Shown: piece by piece, positions 7,049 to 15,276 of the stretch
Numbering within the stretch: position 1 is the first letter of the stretch
How the letters are laid out: every line of letters starts with the position of its first letter
Origin: an uncultured Lachnoclostridium sp.
GTDB taxonomy: Bacteria; Bacillota; Clostridia; Lachnospirales; Lachnospiraceae
Length of the DNA: 32,486 nucleotides
Direction: 5' to 3'
Assembly: GCA_905212635.1 (NCBI GenBank)
Contig: CAJMFH010000031.1
Coordinates: forward strand, 1-32,486
Program-made: the position numbers and the translations under genes
Notes under the pieces: generated by a model
The model's database searches: none
Told to the model about the DNA's origin: nothing
What the model saw: only the letters and a program-made list of their open reading frames with translations

Positions 7049-8062
7049 TTATGGCATTACCTCATCTGAGAGCTGCTGGTGTTTCTCATACAATTCAAAT
7101 GTCAGTGGTTCGGAGAATGTCTTTGGATATTTCGATTTGTTAGCCGCATCCGCGGATTCTCCCTCATACAATGGATTCGGATAGGATTTCTGCAATTCTT
7201 CACGTCCATTTTCGATAATGCACTGTGCCATTTTCTGCGCCAATGGATTGGTATCGCTTCCCTTATCAACTACTGCTACAGACTCCGTCAAAGAGAAGTT
7301 TCCTTCTGTCGGATCGACATAATCAATTGGCTGTCCGTCTGCTTTATCTGCTACGGCCTGATGTCTAAGTCCAAATCCGATCGCAACCTCTCCGGCACGG
7401 CACAATTTCAATGGGGCAGAACCGGAATCTTCGATGTGATCCCCTGCATTTACATAAATCTGTTTCAAAATATTCTGCGCTTCCTGCTCTCCATACGCCG
7501 AAATCAACGCCTGCATAAGCAGCCATGCTGTCGACGAAGATTTTACGTCAGTAATTGCCAGATAACCTTTGTACTCTGCCTTTGTCAGATCTTTAAGGCA
7601 AGTTGGTGTCGGAAGATTGTGCTCTTTCATCAAATCCGTATTCATAATGATCGCACCTTCCTGTGAAGTGATTGGCGCTGCATAATCTCCAAATTTTTCC
7701 AATGTTTTTACCGGAAAATCCAGTTTTTGGAACATTTCATTCTGCTTCTGCGCACTGTCTACGTAGAATGTACTCATTGTCACAAGATCTGCTTCAATAT
7801 TTTTTCCCTCTGCCAGAAGTTTTCCGCCAAGTTCTGACGTTCCAAATCCGGTAAAAGTATATTTATCTTTGTAACCATTATTATCCAATGCATTTTGCAT
7901 TGCTGTGATTGCCTCATCATCCGCATTGGAATAAATTACGATTTTTGCATCGGACGTTTTATTGTCTGAACTTCCTGCGCTATTACTGCTTCCACATCCT
8001 GTTACTGCTGTAGCAGCCACCGCTGCCGCCATAATAACTGCCATTAATTTTCTTCGAAACAT
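7049..8062 (-). CDS. phnS: AEP-type ABC transporter substrate-binding lipoprotein
   Basis: This 337-residue extracellular binding protein belongs to the family 1/FbpA-like solute-binding group. A lipoprotein signal peptide (MFRRKLMAVIMAAAVAATAV) ends in the lipobox VTGC, so it is anchored on the outer face of the membrane. A Ser/Asn/Gly-rich tether follows, then the periplasmic-binding fold (KIVIYSNADDEAITAMQNAL). The start at 8062 is set by AAGGAGG and the signal peptide. Its first 19 bp overlap the end of the permease gene, so translation is likely coupled. Specificity for 2-aminoethylphosphonate is inferred from the adjacent phnW and phnX; the fold itself also serves iron and thiamine transporters. 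Confidence 0.85.
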   Translation of the reverse strand: MFRRKLMAVIMAAAVAATAVTGCGSSNSAGSSDNKTSDAKIVIYSNADDEAITAMQNALDNNGYKDKYTFTGFGTSELGGKLLAEGKNIEADLVTMSTFYVDSAQKQNEMFQKLDFPVKTLEKFGDYAAPITSQEGAIIMNTDLMKEHNLPTPTCLKDLTKAEYKGYLAITDVKSSSTAWLLMQALISAYGEQEAQNILKQIYVNAGDHIEDSGSAPLKLCRAGEVAIGFGLRHQAVADKADGQPIDYVDPTEGNFSLTESVAVVDKGSDTNPLAQKMAQCIIENGREELQKSYPNPLYEGESADAANKSKYPKTFSEPLTFELYEKHQQLSDEVMP

Positions 8063-9720
8063 AGTTCCTCCTTCTTGTGCGTTCTTCTTGCACATTTCCT
8101 AGATTTATAATTAGCAAGCACTGAAAATAGTGCTTTTGCTATCAAGTTGGTAAAAAAGATCAATAAAGATAATACAAATACCTCATTAAATTTATTGATA
8201 TACTGCAGCTGTTTGATCATGGTCGTAAGTACCATGGTTTTGGATCCGACCAGGAAAATGATCGCGCTGACGGTGACACATGCATTTGTAAAATAATAGT
8301 CAAATACACTCCACAAACTCTCCCGCACATTTGGCGTTACGATGCGCACGATCGTTTTGATCCAGCTGTCTCCCATAAGCCCCGCCGTCGTTTCCCAACT
8401 TTCATTTAATTTGGAAAGCGAGTTTTTCATCATCAGATACGGCGAGGAAAAATAGTGGATCACGTTACAGATCAATAAGATCCACAATGTATTTTGCAGG
8501 TCTGTCCCCGAAAATACAAACATGTAAGCCACACCAAGCACCATCCCCGGAATGGTATTTGTCACAAGCGCAATTCCTTCAATAATACCCTTACACCACT
8601 TTGGCATATGACTTCGTGCGGTCACAAGCGCTGCCCCATACGCGGTCAATGTTCCAACAACCGCCGTAAGAAGTGCCATTTTTATCGTATTGATATACAC
8701 TTGCAGCAAATTGTCATCAGTAAATACCGCGATCACATGATCCAGCGAAAAACTTATTTTATTCGGCCAGTCTGTCACAAACGGAGCCACAAAGATAACT
8801 GCAAAGATCATAAGCATAAGTATTAAAAATATCACGGACAAACTTGTCCATATGACATCGCGCATCCGATTTTTCGTCAATTCCGCATTGCTGATCTTTT
8901 TGTAACGGATATTGTACCGCTCCAAAAACTGCAGGATGCAAATGCTGACAATGGATGGCAGAAGCATGATCATCGCCACCGCCGCTCCTTTTCCAAAATT
9001 TGGAACACCACCGAGCATCTGGCGGTAAAGCACACTCGCCACTACTTCAAAACGTCCACCGACCGATGCCGGTATACCAAAATCCGTGAAACTCAGGAAA
9101 AATGCCTGTATAAAAGCTCCACACAACGTTCCCAAGAGCGGCCGCATAATTGCGATCCAAAAAGTGGCATGGGATTTATCACCCATTACTTTCGACACAA
9201 CCATTGTCTTTTTATCAATGTACTGCATCGTATTGCTGATGAGCAAAAAGGCAACCGGTATCGTATACACACTATATCCGATCAGCAGTCCCCAGACACC
9301 ATACAGATCAAATGGCAGCTTGTGCTGAAAACATTTTGTCAGCAATCCATTGTTTCCAAAGGAATAAATAATGGCAAAACCGTACGTGATCGTTGGCATA
9401 AACATCGGAAACATTGCCGCTAAGCGGATCAATCGTTTTCCTTTTTTTGACAAATTCGTATAAAAACATGTATACGCCAGTATAAAGGCAACGACCGTCG
9501 CAACGACCGCCGACAGTGCTGCGATCAAGAAACTGTTTGCCAGAGCCTGCCCAAATTTCCGCCCCTGAAACACGCTTTGGTACACGGATAATGTATAGCT
9601 TCCGTCCCCATCCATAAATGAGCGGAGCAGCAGGCGAATGATCGGCATTGCCAAAAATGCTGCAAAAAATATGGTTATTATTCCAAAGATCAATTTAATT
9701 CCAATTGCATTTTTCTTCAC
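8044..9720 (-). CDS. ABC transporter permease, two fused membrane domains (AEP uptake)
   Basis: This 558-residue integral membrane protein has about twelve hydrophobic helices, arranged as two binding-protein-dependent permease domains (roughly 10-275 and 290-545) in one chain, as in FbpB. In other AEP systems the two permeases (PhnU and PhnV) are separate genes, so this is a fused form. The EAA-like loops fall near MGDKSHATFWIAIMRPLLG and AGLMGDSWIKTIVRIVTP, where the ATPase would dock. It starts with GTG only 3 nt after the ATPase stop and overlaps the binding-protein gene at its end, which indicates tight coupling. Substrate assignment rests on the operon. Confidence 0.85.
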   Translation of the reverse strand: MKKNAIGIKLIFGIITIFFAAFLAMPIIRLLLRSFMDGDGSYTLSVYQSVFQGRKFGQALANSFLIAALSAVVATVVAFILAYTCFYTNLSKKGKRLIRLAAMFPMFMPTITYGFAIIYSFGNNGLLTKCFQHKLPFDLYGVWGLLIGYSVYTIPVAFLLISNTMQYIDKKTMVVSKVMGDKSHATFWIAIMRPLLGTLCGAFIQAFFLSFTDFGIPASVGGRFEVVASVLYRQMLGGVPNFGKGAAVAMIMLLPSIVSICILQFLERYNIRYKKISNAELTKNRMRDVIWTSLSVIFLILMLMIFAVIFVAPFVTDWPNKISFSLDHVIAVFTDDNLLQVYINTIKMALLTAVVGTLTAYGAALVTARSHMPKWCKGIIEGIALVTNTIPGMVLGVAYMFVFSGTDLQNTLWILLICNVIHYFSSPYLMMKNSLSKLNESWETTAGLMGDSWIKTIVRIVTPNVRESLWSVFDYYFTNACVTVSAIIFLVGSKTMVLTTMIKQLQYINKFNEVFVLSLLIFFTNLIAKALFSVLANYKSRKCARRTHKKEELCFEEN

Positions 9721-9723
9721 TGT

Positions 9724-10494
9724 TTACACCGCTTTCCCTGCCATTAAGGGCGCAGAACCAAACAATGTCAAAATGTTATCGCGTTTGATAACAAGCTGAT
9801 TTAAGATAAATTTGCGTACAAAATCATTTTTTGGATTATGTACAATCTGCGTCGGCGTATCGTACTGTGATATTTTTCCCTGTTCAATGATAAGAACACG
9901 GTCTGACAATGTCAGCGCCTCTTCCGGATCATGTGTTACAATGATCGTCGTCAGATGAAATTGTCTTGAAATCGTTTTGATCTTGTCCTTAATAGATTCT
10001 TTGATAACACCATCCAACGCGGAAAGTGGCTCATCAAGCAGTAAAATTTTTGGTTTCATTACCATCGTTCTCGCCAATGCGACACGCTGCTTTTGTCCTC
10101 CTGACAACTGCTCTATATTTTTCTCCAAATGCGGACGCAGCTCCAGCAGATCGATCAATGCGTTGACTTCTTCTTCACTGGACAAATCCGGTTTATTCCG
10201 CAGTCCATATACAATATTCTGATATACATTCAAATTTGGAAATAAGGCATAATCCTGAAATACAATATTGAAGTCTCGTTTTTCCATAGGAAGCTTTGTG
10301 ATATCTTCTTCCTGATACTGAATCGTTCCCTCATCCACATCCGTGATACCTAAGATTAAATTCAAAAGTGTTGTCTTTCCACAACCGGAAGGTCCCAGAA
10401 TCGAAACAATCTCACCTTCCTCAACTTCGAGGGAAATATCATCTAACACGGTAGTTCCGTCGTATGCTTTGCTAATATGCTCTAACTTTAACAT
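9724..10494 (-). CDS. phnT: ABC transporter ATP-binding protein (AEP uptake)
   Basis: This 256-residue cytoplasmic ATPase drives the AEP importer. Walker A GPSGCGKTT, Q-loop region FQDYALFPNL, signature LSGGQKQR, Walker B ILLLDEP and the H-loop VTHDPEEA are all present and in order. The short C-terminal tail after the core is typical of the iron/thiamine/AEP-type subgroup and lacks a full TOBE domain. The start at 10494 begins with MLKLEHISKAYDG and has GAAAGGAATGAG upstream; the in-frame extension to 10521 is unlikely. It is the first gene of the operon. Confidence 0.88.
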   Translation of the reverse strand: MLKLEHISKAYDGTTVLDDISLEVEEGEIVSILGPSGCGKTTLLNLILGITDVDEGTIQYQEEDITKLPMEKRDFNIVFQDYALFPNLNVYQNIVYGLRNKPDLSSEEEVNALIDLLELRPHLEKNIEQLSGGQKQRVALARTMVMKPKILLLDEPLSALDGVIKESIKDKIKTISRQFHLTTIIVTHDPEEALTLSDRVLIIEQGKISQYDTPTQIVHNPKNDFVRKFILNQLVIKRDNILTLFGSAPLMAGKAV

Positions 10495-10544
10495 TATCTC
10501 ATTCCTTTCTCTATCGAACAAACCTATTACGTAATATGCTGACC

Positions 10545-10550
10545 ATTATA
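10545..10550 (-). promoter_or_regulatory. candidate -10 of the AEP operon
   Basis: A perfect TATAAT on the minus strand lies about 50 nt before the ATPase start. The hexamer 17 bp upstream is TGGTGG, a very poor -35, so this promoter may need an activator. No regulator gene is adjacent. Confidence 0.35.
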
Positions 10551-10664
10551 GAAAGACAATGTAAAATCCACCAGCCTCGCAAAGTAAAAAAATCGTAAAA
10601 AGTATCTAATCCCAATCCCTTTATTCTTTATAAAAAGATATTGAAAAATTTTTTCATATTTCAC

Positions 10665-10693
10665 TTGTGTTTTTGAACATTTTGTATTAAAAT
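10665..10693 (+). promoter_or_regulatory. promoter of the ferredoxin gene
   Basis: TTGTGT (10665-10670) and TAAAAT (10688-10693) are 17 bp apart, predicting a start near 10700 and a leader of about 31 nt. Confidence 0.5.
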
Positions 10694-10730
10694 GAAAATA
10701 GCCTATAGGATAAAAAGGAGGATAACGATT

Positions 10731-10898
10731 ATGGCATACACGATTACAGACGCTTGCATCAGTTGTGGATCATGCGCTGCTGATTGTCCAGCAGGAGCAA
10801 TCTCTGAAGGCGATGCACATTTCGAAATCAACCCAGACGCTTGTATGGATTGTGGTTCTTGTGCAGCTGCTTGCCCAACAGGTGCTATTGAAAGCTAA
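10731..10898 (+). CDS. 2[4Fe-4S] ferredoxin
   Basis: This 55-residue clostridial-type ferredoxin is a cytoplasmic low-potential electron carrier. Two complete cluster motifs are present, CISCGSCAADCP and CMDCGSCAAACP, each supplying CxxCxxC plus the distal CP cysteine. The internal pseudo-twofold symmetry and length are exactly those of the family. AAGGAGG precedes the ATG at 10731 by 9 nt; upstream in-frame ATGs lie before or at the predicted transcript start. It is monocistronic with its own terminator. Confidence 0.96.
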   Translation: MAYTITDACISCGSCAADCPAGAISEGDAHFEINPDACMDCGSCAAACPTGAIES

Positions 10899-10918
10899 TT
10901 AAACATGTAACATTAAGA

Positions 10919-10949
10919 AGAGATCATCATTAGATGATCTCTTTTTTTT
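10919..10949 (+). terminator. Rho-independent terminator of the ferredoxin gene
   Basis: A 10-bp perfect stem AGAGATCATC/GATGATCTCT with an ATTA loop is followed by a run of T residues, 20 nt downstream of the stop codon. Confidence 0.92.
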
Positions 10950-10950
10950 G

Positions 10951-11117
10951 GTAAATAAGTCCGTCTCAAAAAAGAAATCACATTCCGCTTGCGGAAAATG
11001 GGATTTCTTTTTTAGAGACACAAACCCCAATGAGCATGCAGCGCTTTGCGCGAAATGCGAATGAGGGTTAGAATTGCGAGAGTGCACAGCACGAAGCAAT
11101 TCGTAGGACTTATTTAC
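10951..11117. repeat. 167-bp branched palindromic element (12-bp terminal inverted repeats, three internal hairpins)
   Basis: GTAAATAAGTCC (10951-10962) pairs perfectly with GGACTTATTTAC (11106-11117). Inside are three successive hairpins: 10963-11019 (GTCTC/GAGAC, a 12-bp AAAAAAGAAATC stem and a TTCCGC/GCGGAA tip), 11023-11069 (AACCC/GGGTT, GCAT/ATGC and GCGC/GCGC) and 11071-11102 (GAATTGC/GCAATTC and GTGC/GCAC). Almost every base takes part in a four-way-junction fold. It contains no reading frame. It may be a MITE-like insertion or a structured RNA; the sequence alone does not decide. Confidence 0.7.
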
Positions 11118-11167
11118 TGTAGCACAAACCCGTCAAGCAGCATCGTGCTTGCACTTTCTATACCATT

Positions 11168-11839
11168 CTATGCCATATACTCTTTCAACACTTCTTCAAT
11201 CACTTTTTGCTCTTCTTTTGTAAACTGAATCTGTTCCGGCTGCAACAGTTTATCCAGCTGTTTTCTTTCTTTATCAAAGTATTCTTTCTGGTATTCCTGC
11301 ATTTCCTCCTGATGGAAGAACTCATTTTCCAGCCGTGGCTGATATATGTTTTCAAGATAATCCACCATTTCCACTTTTATCTGTTCCCGTCGTTCTGCCA
11401 GATTCAACACAAGATCCTGCATATATAATACAAAGCACGGAAGCAGTGTCGCACAAAATACGGTCATGCTGCTCCAGATCTCTCCCCCAGCCCACTGTAC
11501 AGTTGTTTTCGACCAAATCAAATACGAGTTTACTCCGATACACCCCAGCACAACAGCGGCAAACAAAGCGTCTCCCCATGTTTCCCACGCTGAAAGAGAC
11601 ATTCCCGCCTTTTTGTATGCCCTCAGATATTTTTCTACATAAATGTCTACATTTTTAATTTCCATTTTTAACTCATAACTTGTCTGAAATCTCTTCATCA
11701 AAGTTTTTAACAGCGAATGTGAGGATTTTCCCATGTTCGCCGCCTCTTTTCCAATTTTCCGATACGTTGCAAAAAGCATTCCACGCATTGCAAAACACAA
11801 AACTGCTGCCCCTATCATTGCACATATTATATAACTCAT
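11168..11839 (-). CDS. Hypothetical membrane protein, 223 aa
   Basis: I do not recognise a named family. There is a hydrophobic N-terminal segment (about 1-22), a basic linker, a second hydrophobic stretch near 90-108 and a third near 120-140. A long charged, helix-forming C-terminal tail (about 145-223) rich in Glu, Lys and Gln looks like a coiled coil. The overall plan resembles membrane-anchored structural or signalling proteins with a cytoplasmic coiled-coil tail. Translation starts at 11839 after GGAAGGGATATT; upstream in-frame ATGs precede the transcription start. It has its own promoter and is transcribed just beyond the murG terminator. Confidence 0.75.
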   Translation of the reverse strand: MSYIICAMIGAAVLCFAMRGMLFATYRKIGKEAANMGKSSHSLLKTLMKRFQTSYELKMEIKNVDIYVEKYLRAYKKAGMSLSAWETWGDALFAAVVLGCIGVNSYLIWSKTTVQWAGGEIWSSMTVFCATLLPCFVLYMQDLVLNLAERREQIKVEMVDYLENIYQPRLENEFFHQEEMQEYQKEYFDKERKQLDKLLQPEQIQFTKEEQKVIEEVLKEYMA

Positions 11840-11865
11840 AATATCCCTTCCTTTCTTTTGGCTCA

Positions 11866-11874
11866 ATTATAACA
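11866..11874 (-). promoter_or_regulatory. extended -10 promoter of the 223-aa membrane protein gene
   Basis: The minus strand reads TGTTATAAT, a consensus -10 with TGn extension, 27 nt before the start codon. The -35 region is poor. Confidence 0.5.
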
Positions 11875-11900
11875 GAGTCCGTTTCCAAAAGTATAGGGGA

Positions 11901-11946
11901 TATACAAAAGAGATGTCAGAATCGTTCGACCAATTCCGGCATCTCT
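11901..11946 (-). terminator. terminator of the rhomboid-murG operon
   Basis: On the minus strand AGAGATG pairs with CATCTCT, extended inward by GGAAT/ATTCT with one mismatch and a wobble. TTTTGTATAT follows. It starts 18 nt downstream of the murG stop. Confidence 0.75.
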
Positions 11947-11964
11947 CTATCTCATTCTACATTT

Positions 11965-13035
11965 TTATTCCTGTATCGCCACTTCGTCGATAATATCGAC
12001 AACCTTTTTTACCGCATCATGCTGATTACTGTCTTCCATCGCTTTGATGTAGGTATCACGATTTTCGAATACATTCGTGATTGCTTCTGACAATCTTGTA
12101 CTTGTCAGATCTTCTTCTTTAATTACATAACTAAAGCCCTGCTTCTCAAACGAATTGGCATTGAGGATCTGGTCTCCACGGCTTGCCTCCAGCGACAGCG
12201 GAATCAAAATATTCGGTTTATGCAACGCCAGAAGTTCACAAATTGCATTTGCACCAGCTCTCGAAATCACGATATCTGCTGCGTCCAAAAGGTCACACAG
12301 TTCTTTCTGGATATATTCAAACTGCACATATCCTTCGGTTCCTTTTAAACTCTCATCCACTTTATCTTTTCCGCAAAGATGTATGATCTGATATTTTTCG
12401 AGTAATTGTGGCAGGATCTCTCGCACCGCTTCGTTTACGCGGACCGATCCCAAACTTCCACCGATTACCAGGATAACCGGCTTCTGCGAAGAAAAGCCAC
12501 AAAAATCCAATCCTTTCAGGCGGTTTCCGGAAAAGAGTTCTTTTCGGATCGGAGACCCTGTAAGATGTGATTTTTCTTCCGGCAGATGTGACAATGTCTC
12601 CGGGAAGTTCGCACAGACTGCTGCTGCCGAAGGAATGCACAAGCGATTGGCAAGGCCCGGTGAAATGTCCGACTCATGAAGAACACAAGGTACTTTCTTC
12701 CGTTTTGCCGCAAAAACTACAGGAACGGTTACAAAACCACCTTTTGAGAAAATCACATGCGGTTTTACTTTTTTAATGATTTTTCCCGCTTCTGCGTAAC
12801 CTTTCAATATTCTTGCAGGATCCGTAAAATTCTTTACATCAAAATACCGGCGTAATTTACCGGAAGAAATCCCATAGTAAGGAATGTCAAATTCTTCCAT
12901 TAGTTTTTTCTCGATACCATCTTTTGATCCAACATAATGAATTTCATATCCCCGCTTTTGTAATTCCGGAATCAACGCAATATTAGGCGTAACATGTCCG
13001 GCTGTTCCACCACCAGTCAATATGATCCGTTTCAA
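11965..13035 (-). CDS. murG: UDP-GlcNAc:lipid I GlcNAc transferase (MurG)
   Basis: This 356-residue GT28 glycosyltransferase adds GlcNAc to lipid I at the inner face of the membrane, making lipid II for peptidoglycan. The N-terminal GGGTAGHVTP loop is at residues 8-17, with the catalytic-region His at 14. ESDISPGLANR is at about 121-131 and the donor-site SRAGANAICELLAL at about 258-271. Length is normal. It uses a TTG start at 13035 with GGGGGCGAG upstream. It lies outside any division/cell-wall cluster, as the last gene behind a HIT protein (18-nt gap). An extra copy elsewhere is possible but cannot be judged here. Confidence 0.93.
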   Translation of the reverse strand: MKRIILTGGGTAGHVTPNIALIPELQKRGYEIHYVGSKDGIEKKLMEEFDIPYYGISSGKLRRYFDVKNFTDPARILKGYAEAGKIIKKVKPHVIFSKGGFVTVPVVFAAKRKKVPCVLHESDISPGLANRLCIPSAAAVCANFPETLSHLPEEKSHLTGSPIRKELFSGNRLKGLDFCGFSSQKPVILVIGGSLGSVRVNEAVREILPQLLEKYQIIHLCGKDKVDESLKGTEGYVQFEYIQKELCDLLDAADIVISRAGANAICELLALHKPNILIPLSLEASRGDQILNANSFEKQGFSYVIKEEDLTSTRLSEAITNVFENRDTYIKAMEDSNQHDAVKKVVDIIDEVAIQE

Positions 13036-13053
13036 TATCTCGCCCCCGTTTCT

Positions 13054-13461
13054 TTACAAATTCTTTTTAATTTCTGAAGCGACCGCCTCTAAATCCGGTG
13101 TCTCGCCCTGTTTCCATTTGATATTAACGTCGTCATCATAATATCTTGGAATCACATGAACATGAAGATGAAAAACGGTCTGACCCGCTGCTTCTCCATT
13201 ATTTTGAAGAATATTCACACCATCACATTGATATGTCTTTTTTAATGCTGTGGCAATTTTCTTTGCTACCGGAAAAATTTTCTGTGCCTGCGAATCTTCG
13301 AGACCAAAAACATCATCTGCATGATGCTTCGGAAGAATGATCACATGTCCGCGTGCCGCTGGATTAACATCTAAAATTGCCTTAAAGTCTTCATCCTCAT
13401 ATACCGTAGTTGACGGAATCTCTCCCGCAATAATTTTACAAAAAATACAATTCTCTGCCAT
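13054..13461 (-). CDS. HIT family nucleotide hydrolase
   Basis: This 135-residue protein belongs to the Hint branch of the histidine triad superfamily, which hydrolyses nucleotide phosphoramidates and related adenylated compounds. The N-terminal zinc-type CIFCKI (Cys5, Cys8) and the catalytic HLHVHVIPR triad (His98, His100, His102) are intact. The start at 13461 follows GGAGG by 6 nt and gives the canonical MAENCIFCKI beginning; the upstream in-frame ATGs at 13485 and 13473 are discarded. It sits between the flavodoxin-SCP2 gene and murG. Confidence 0.95.
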   Translation of the reverse strand: MAENCIFCKIIAGEIPSTTVYEDEDFKAILDVNPAARGHVIILPKHHADDVFGLEDSQAQKIFPVAKKIATALKKTYQCDGVNILQNNGEAAGQTVFHLHVHVIPRYYDDDVNIKWKQGETPDLEAVASEIKKNL

Positions 13462-13523
13462 AATTGCCTCCATTCTTTTGCGCATAACGCAACTCTTTGT
13501 ATTGTTATTTCCTTCCCTTCCTT

Positions 13524-14519
13524 TTAGGAAAAGCGGAAAACAGCATCAAAATTCCGAAGTGCCTTAAAATTCCCCTGTGCTGACAGATCTCCAGACATAA
13601 ATGCATTTTGAAATGGTTTTTCCCCATTTAAGATCTGTTCAAGCACGGATGTCGCAACTTTCGCAATAACATCCGGATTTTCCATTGTCCCATAATAGCA
13701 GTCCAGTTTTGAACCTTTTACATCGACAATCAAGCTCTTTCCTGCATCTGTCAGATCCAGCCGGAAAGAGGCATCCATCCCTTCTTTAGGCACAAAATGC
13801 TCCTGTAGCTTAGCAATGTATTTGTCTGTCTCTCCTGTTTCTTCTTCATCCCCCAGCATATCTTTGAATAAACTTGCAAGCTCTTCAATATCTTCTTTTT
13901 GCTTTTTAACGTAGTTATCATCCGATACATATGCAGACAACTGCTCGCTTTCCTGAGGCGTAAGTGCCATCCGGGTACTCCGCAGCACCGTTTTCTTCAC
14001 CTGTGAACTGCTATTTGGAAATGCAGCCGTACGTTTTGAAATAGAGCGGTAAAAATTTTCTGCACATTTTTCAATCATGAGACCATAGTCCGAATTTGTC
14101 TCAAACTCTACATGATTGTCCACATAAGCACAAATTCCCTCACAAGGAAGTCCTCCCAGCATTTCCCAGGCGCGGATCAAGCTTGCCTGCGCCTCTCTTT
14201 CGCCATAGGTAGTAGCCATGACAACCGGGAGCATATAAATATGCTGTATTTTCTCTTTGTCTCCATACAGCCAGCAGGCATCCAGAAACTGCTGAAGATA
14301 TCCACCAATTCCGTACCATTCCACAGAAGCTGCCAATATCACACCATCGGCATCCTTCAGTGTTTTTGGCAAAACAGATATTCCACTTTTGTCCTCATAC
14401 AAATTATATCGTTCCACCGTTACACGTAATTCATCCAAAACCTGTGCAATCTTTTCAATTGTATATAACGTAGGGTCATCGATCAACCCTCTTCCACCAT
14501 AATAAATATTTACCTGCAT
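13524..14519 (-). CDS. Flavodoxin-like domain fused to a SCP2 sterol-binding-type domain
   Basis: This 331-residue cytoplasmic protein has two parts. Residues 1-180 resemble the NADPH-dependent FMN reductase/flavodoxin-like fold (MQVNIYYGGRGLID, ILAASVEWYGIGGYLQQFLD, VVMATTYG). Residues about 235-331 resemble the SCP2 lipid-binding fold (SLIVDVKGSKLDCYYG and the C-terminal AFMSGDLSAQGNFKALRNF). A helical linker joins them. The family role is not established; flavin-dependent chemistry on a bound lipid or hydrophobic ligand is inference. Its ATG overlaps the rhomboid stop codon (TGATG), with GGAGG inside the rhomboid gene, so the two are translationally coupled. Confidence 0.82.
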   Translation of the reverse strand: MQVNIYYGGRGLIDDPTLYTIEKIAQVLDELRVTVERYNLYEDKSGISVLPKTLKDADGVILAASVEWYGIGGYLQQFLDACWLYGDKEKIQHIYMLPVVMATTYGEREAQASLIRAWEMLGGLPCEGICAYVDNHVEFETNSDYGLMIEKCAENFYRSISKRTAAFPNSSSQVKKTVLRSTRMALTPQESEQLSAYVSDDNYVKKQKEDIEELASLFKDMLGDEEETGETDKYIAKLQEHFVPKEGMDASFRLDLTDAGKSLIVDVKGSKLDCYYGTMENPDVIAKVATSVLEQILNGEKPFQNAFMSGDLSAQGNFKALRNFDAVFRFS

Positions 14520-15154
14520 CAGTAGCCTCCAATTCTAATATCTGTTTTGTTTTTTCTGTGATACAATACACTGCATAGTATAAACCCAGCCACAACTCCA
14601 CTGAGATGTGCTGTATTGTCTATTCCGGTATCCTGCATTCCGGAATACAGACTCAGCACTAAATAGATGCCAAAACGAACGATGTCTCCCCGGACAATCT
14701 GCTTACGATTTTTTAATAACACCATAAGCAGTGCTCCCATCAGACCGTAAATTGCACCCGATGCTCCACACGAGACAACATTTTCACCTAGAATCCAATT
14801 CACATACATGGACGCAAATCCCGCGAGGATTCCGGATGACATATATAAGATCAAATACCTTATCTTTCCTATTTCCTGTTCCAATGTATATCCCAGCACC
14901 AAAAGCGCAATCATATTATTTGCTAAATGTTCCAGCCCAAAATGCAGGAAAAAGTGTGTAATAATACGATAGTACTCATGCCCCTCAACAAATGCCGGCT
15001 CATACATTGCTCCCATATTGATCATAAACTGTGCGTCCAGCGAAGAACCTTTCCATTCTGTGTACAAATACGCACCCACATTGATCAATATAAGTATGAT
15101 CGTAATTACCGGTAATGGCCGTTGTTCTATTGTTTCCGTTTCTTCCCAATCCAT
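14519..15154 (-). CDS. Rhomboid family intramembrane serine protease
   Basis: This 211-residue membrane protease cleaves transmembrane substrates within the bilayer. The catalytic serine is S132 in CGASGAIYG and the catalytic histidine H183 in NTAHLSG. The HxxxN-type motif HLANN at 76-80 and six hydrophobic helices are present. The start at 15154 has GGAG 7 nt upstream; the in-frame ATG at 15166 lacks a binding site. It is the first gene of the operon that continues into flavodoxin-SCP2, HIT and murG. Its substrates are unknown. Confidence 0.93.
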   Translation of the reverse strand: MDWEETETIEQRPLPVITIILILINVGAYLYTEWKGSSLDAQFMINMGAMYEPAFVEGHEYYRIITHFFLHFGLEHLANNMIALLVLGYTLEQEIGKIRYLILYMSSGILAGFASMYVNWILGENVVSCGASGAIYGLMGALLMVLLKNRKQIVRGDIVRFGIYLVLSLYSGMQDTGIDNTAHLSGVVAGFILCSVLYHRKNKTDIRIGGY

Positions 15155-15194
15155 AAAGCACTCCATTCTGCATAATATAAATCAACTTTGACTT

Positions 15195-15223
15195 TTGACC
15201 CTGATAACATTTTATGGTACTAT
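15195..15223 (+). promoter_or_regulatory. promoter of the ASKHA gene
   Basis: TTGACC (15195-15200) and TACTAT (15218-15223) are 17 bp apart on the plus strand. The -10 overlaps the -10 of the divergent rhomboid promoter by two bases. Confidence 0.5.
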
Positions 15224-15250
15224 AATAGCATAATACAACGAGTGTGTCAA
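15222..15250 (-). promoter_or_regulatory. strong promoter of the rhomboid-flavodoxin-HIT-murG operon
   Basis: On the minus strand a consensus TTGACA (15245-15250) and TATTAT (15222-15227) are separated by 17 bp. The predicted start is near 15215, giving a leader of about 60 nt. Confidence 0.75.
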
Positions 15251-15276
15251 AGAGCCAATGAGAGGAATGTGTCACT

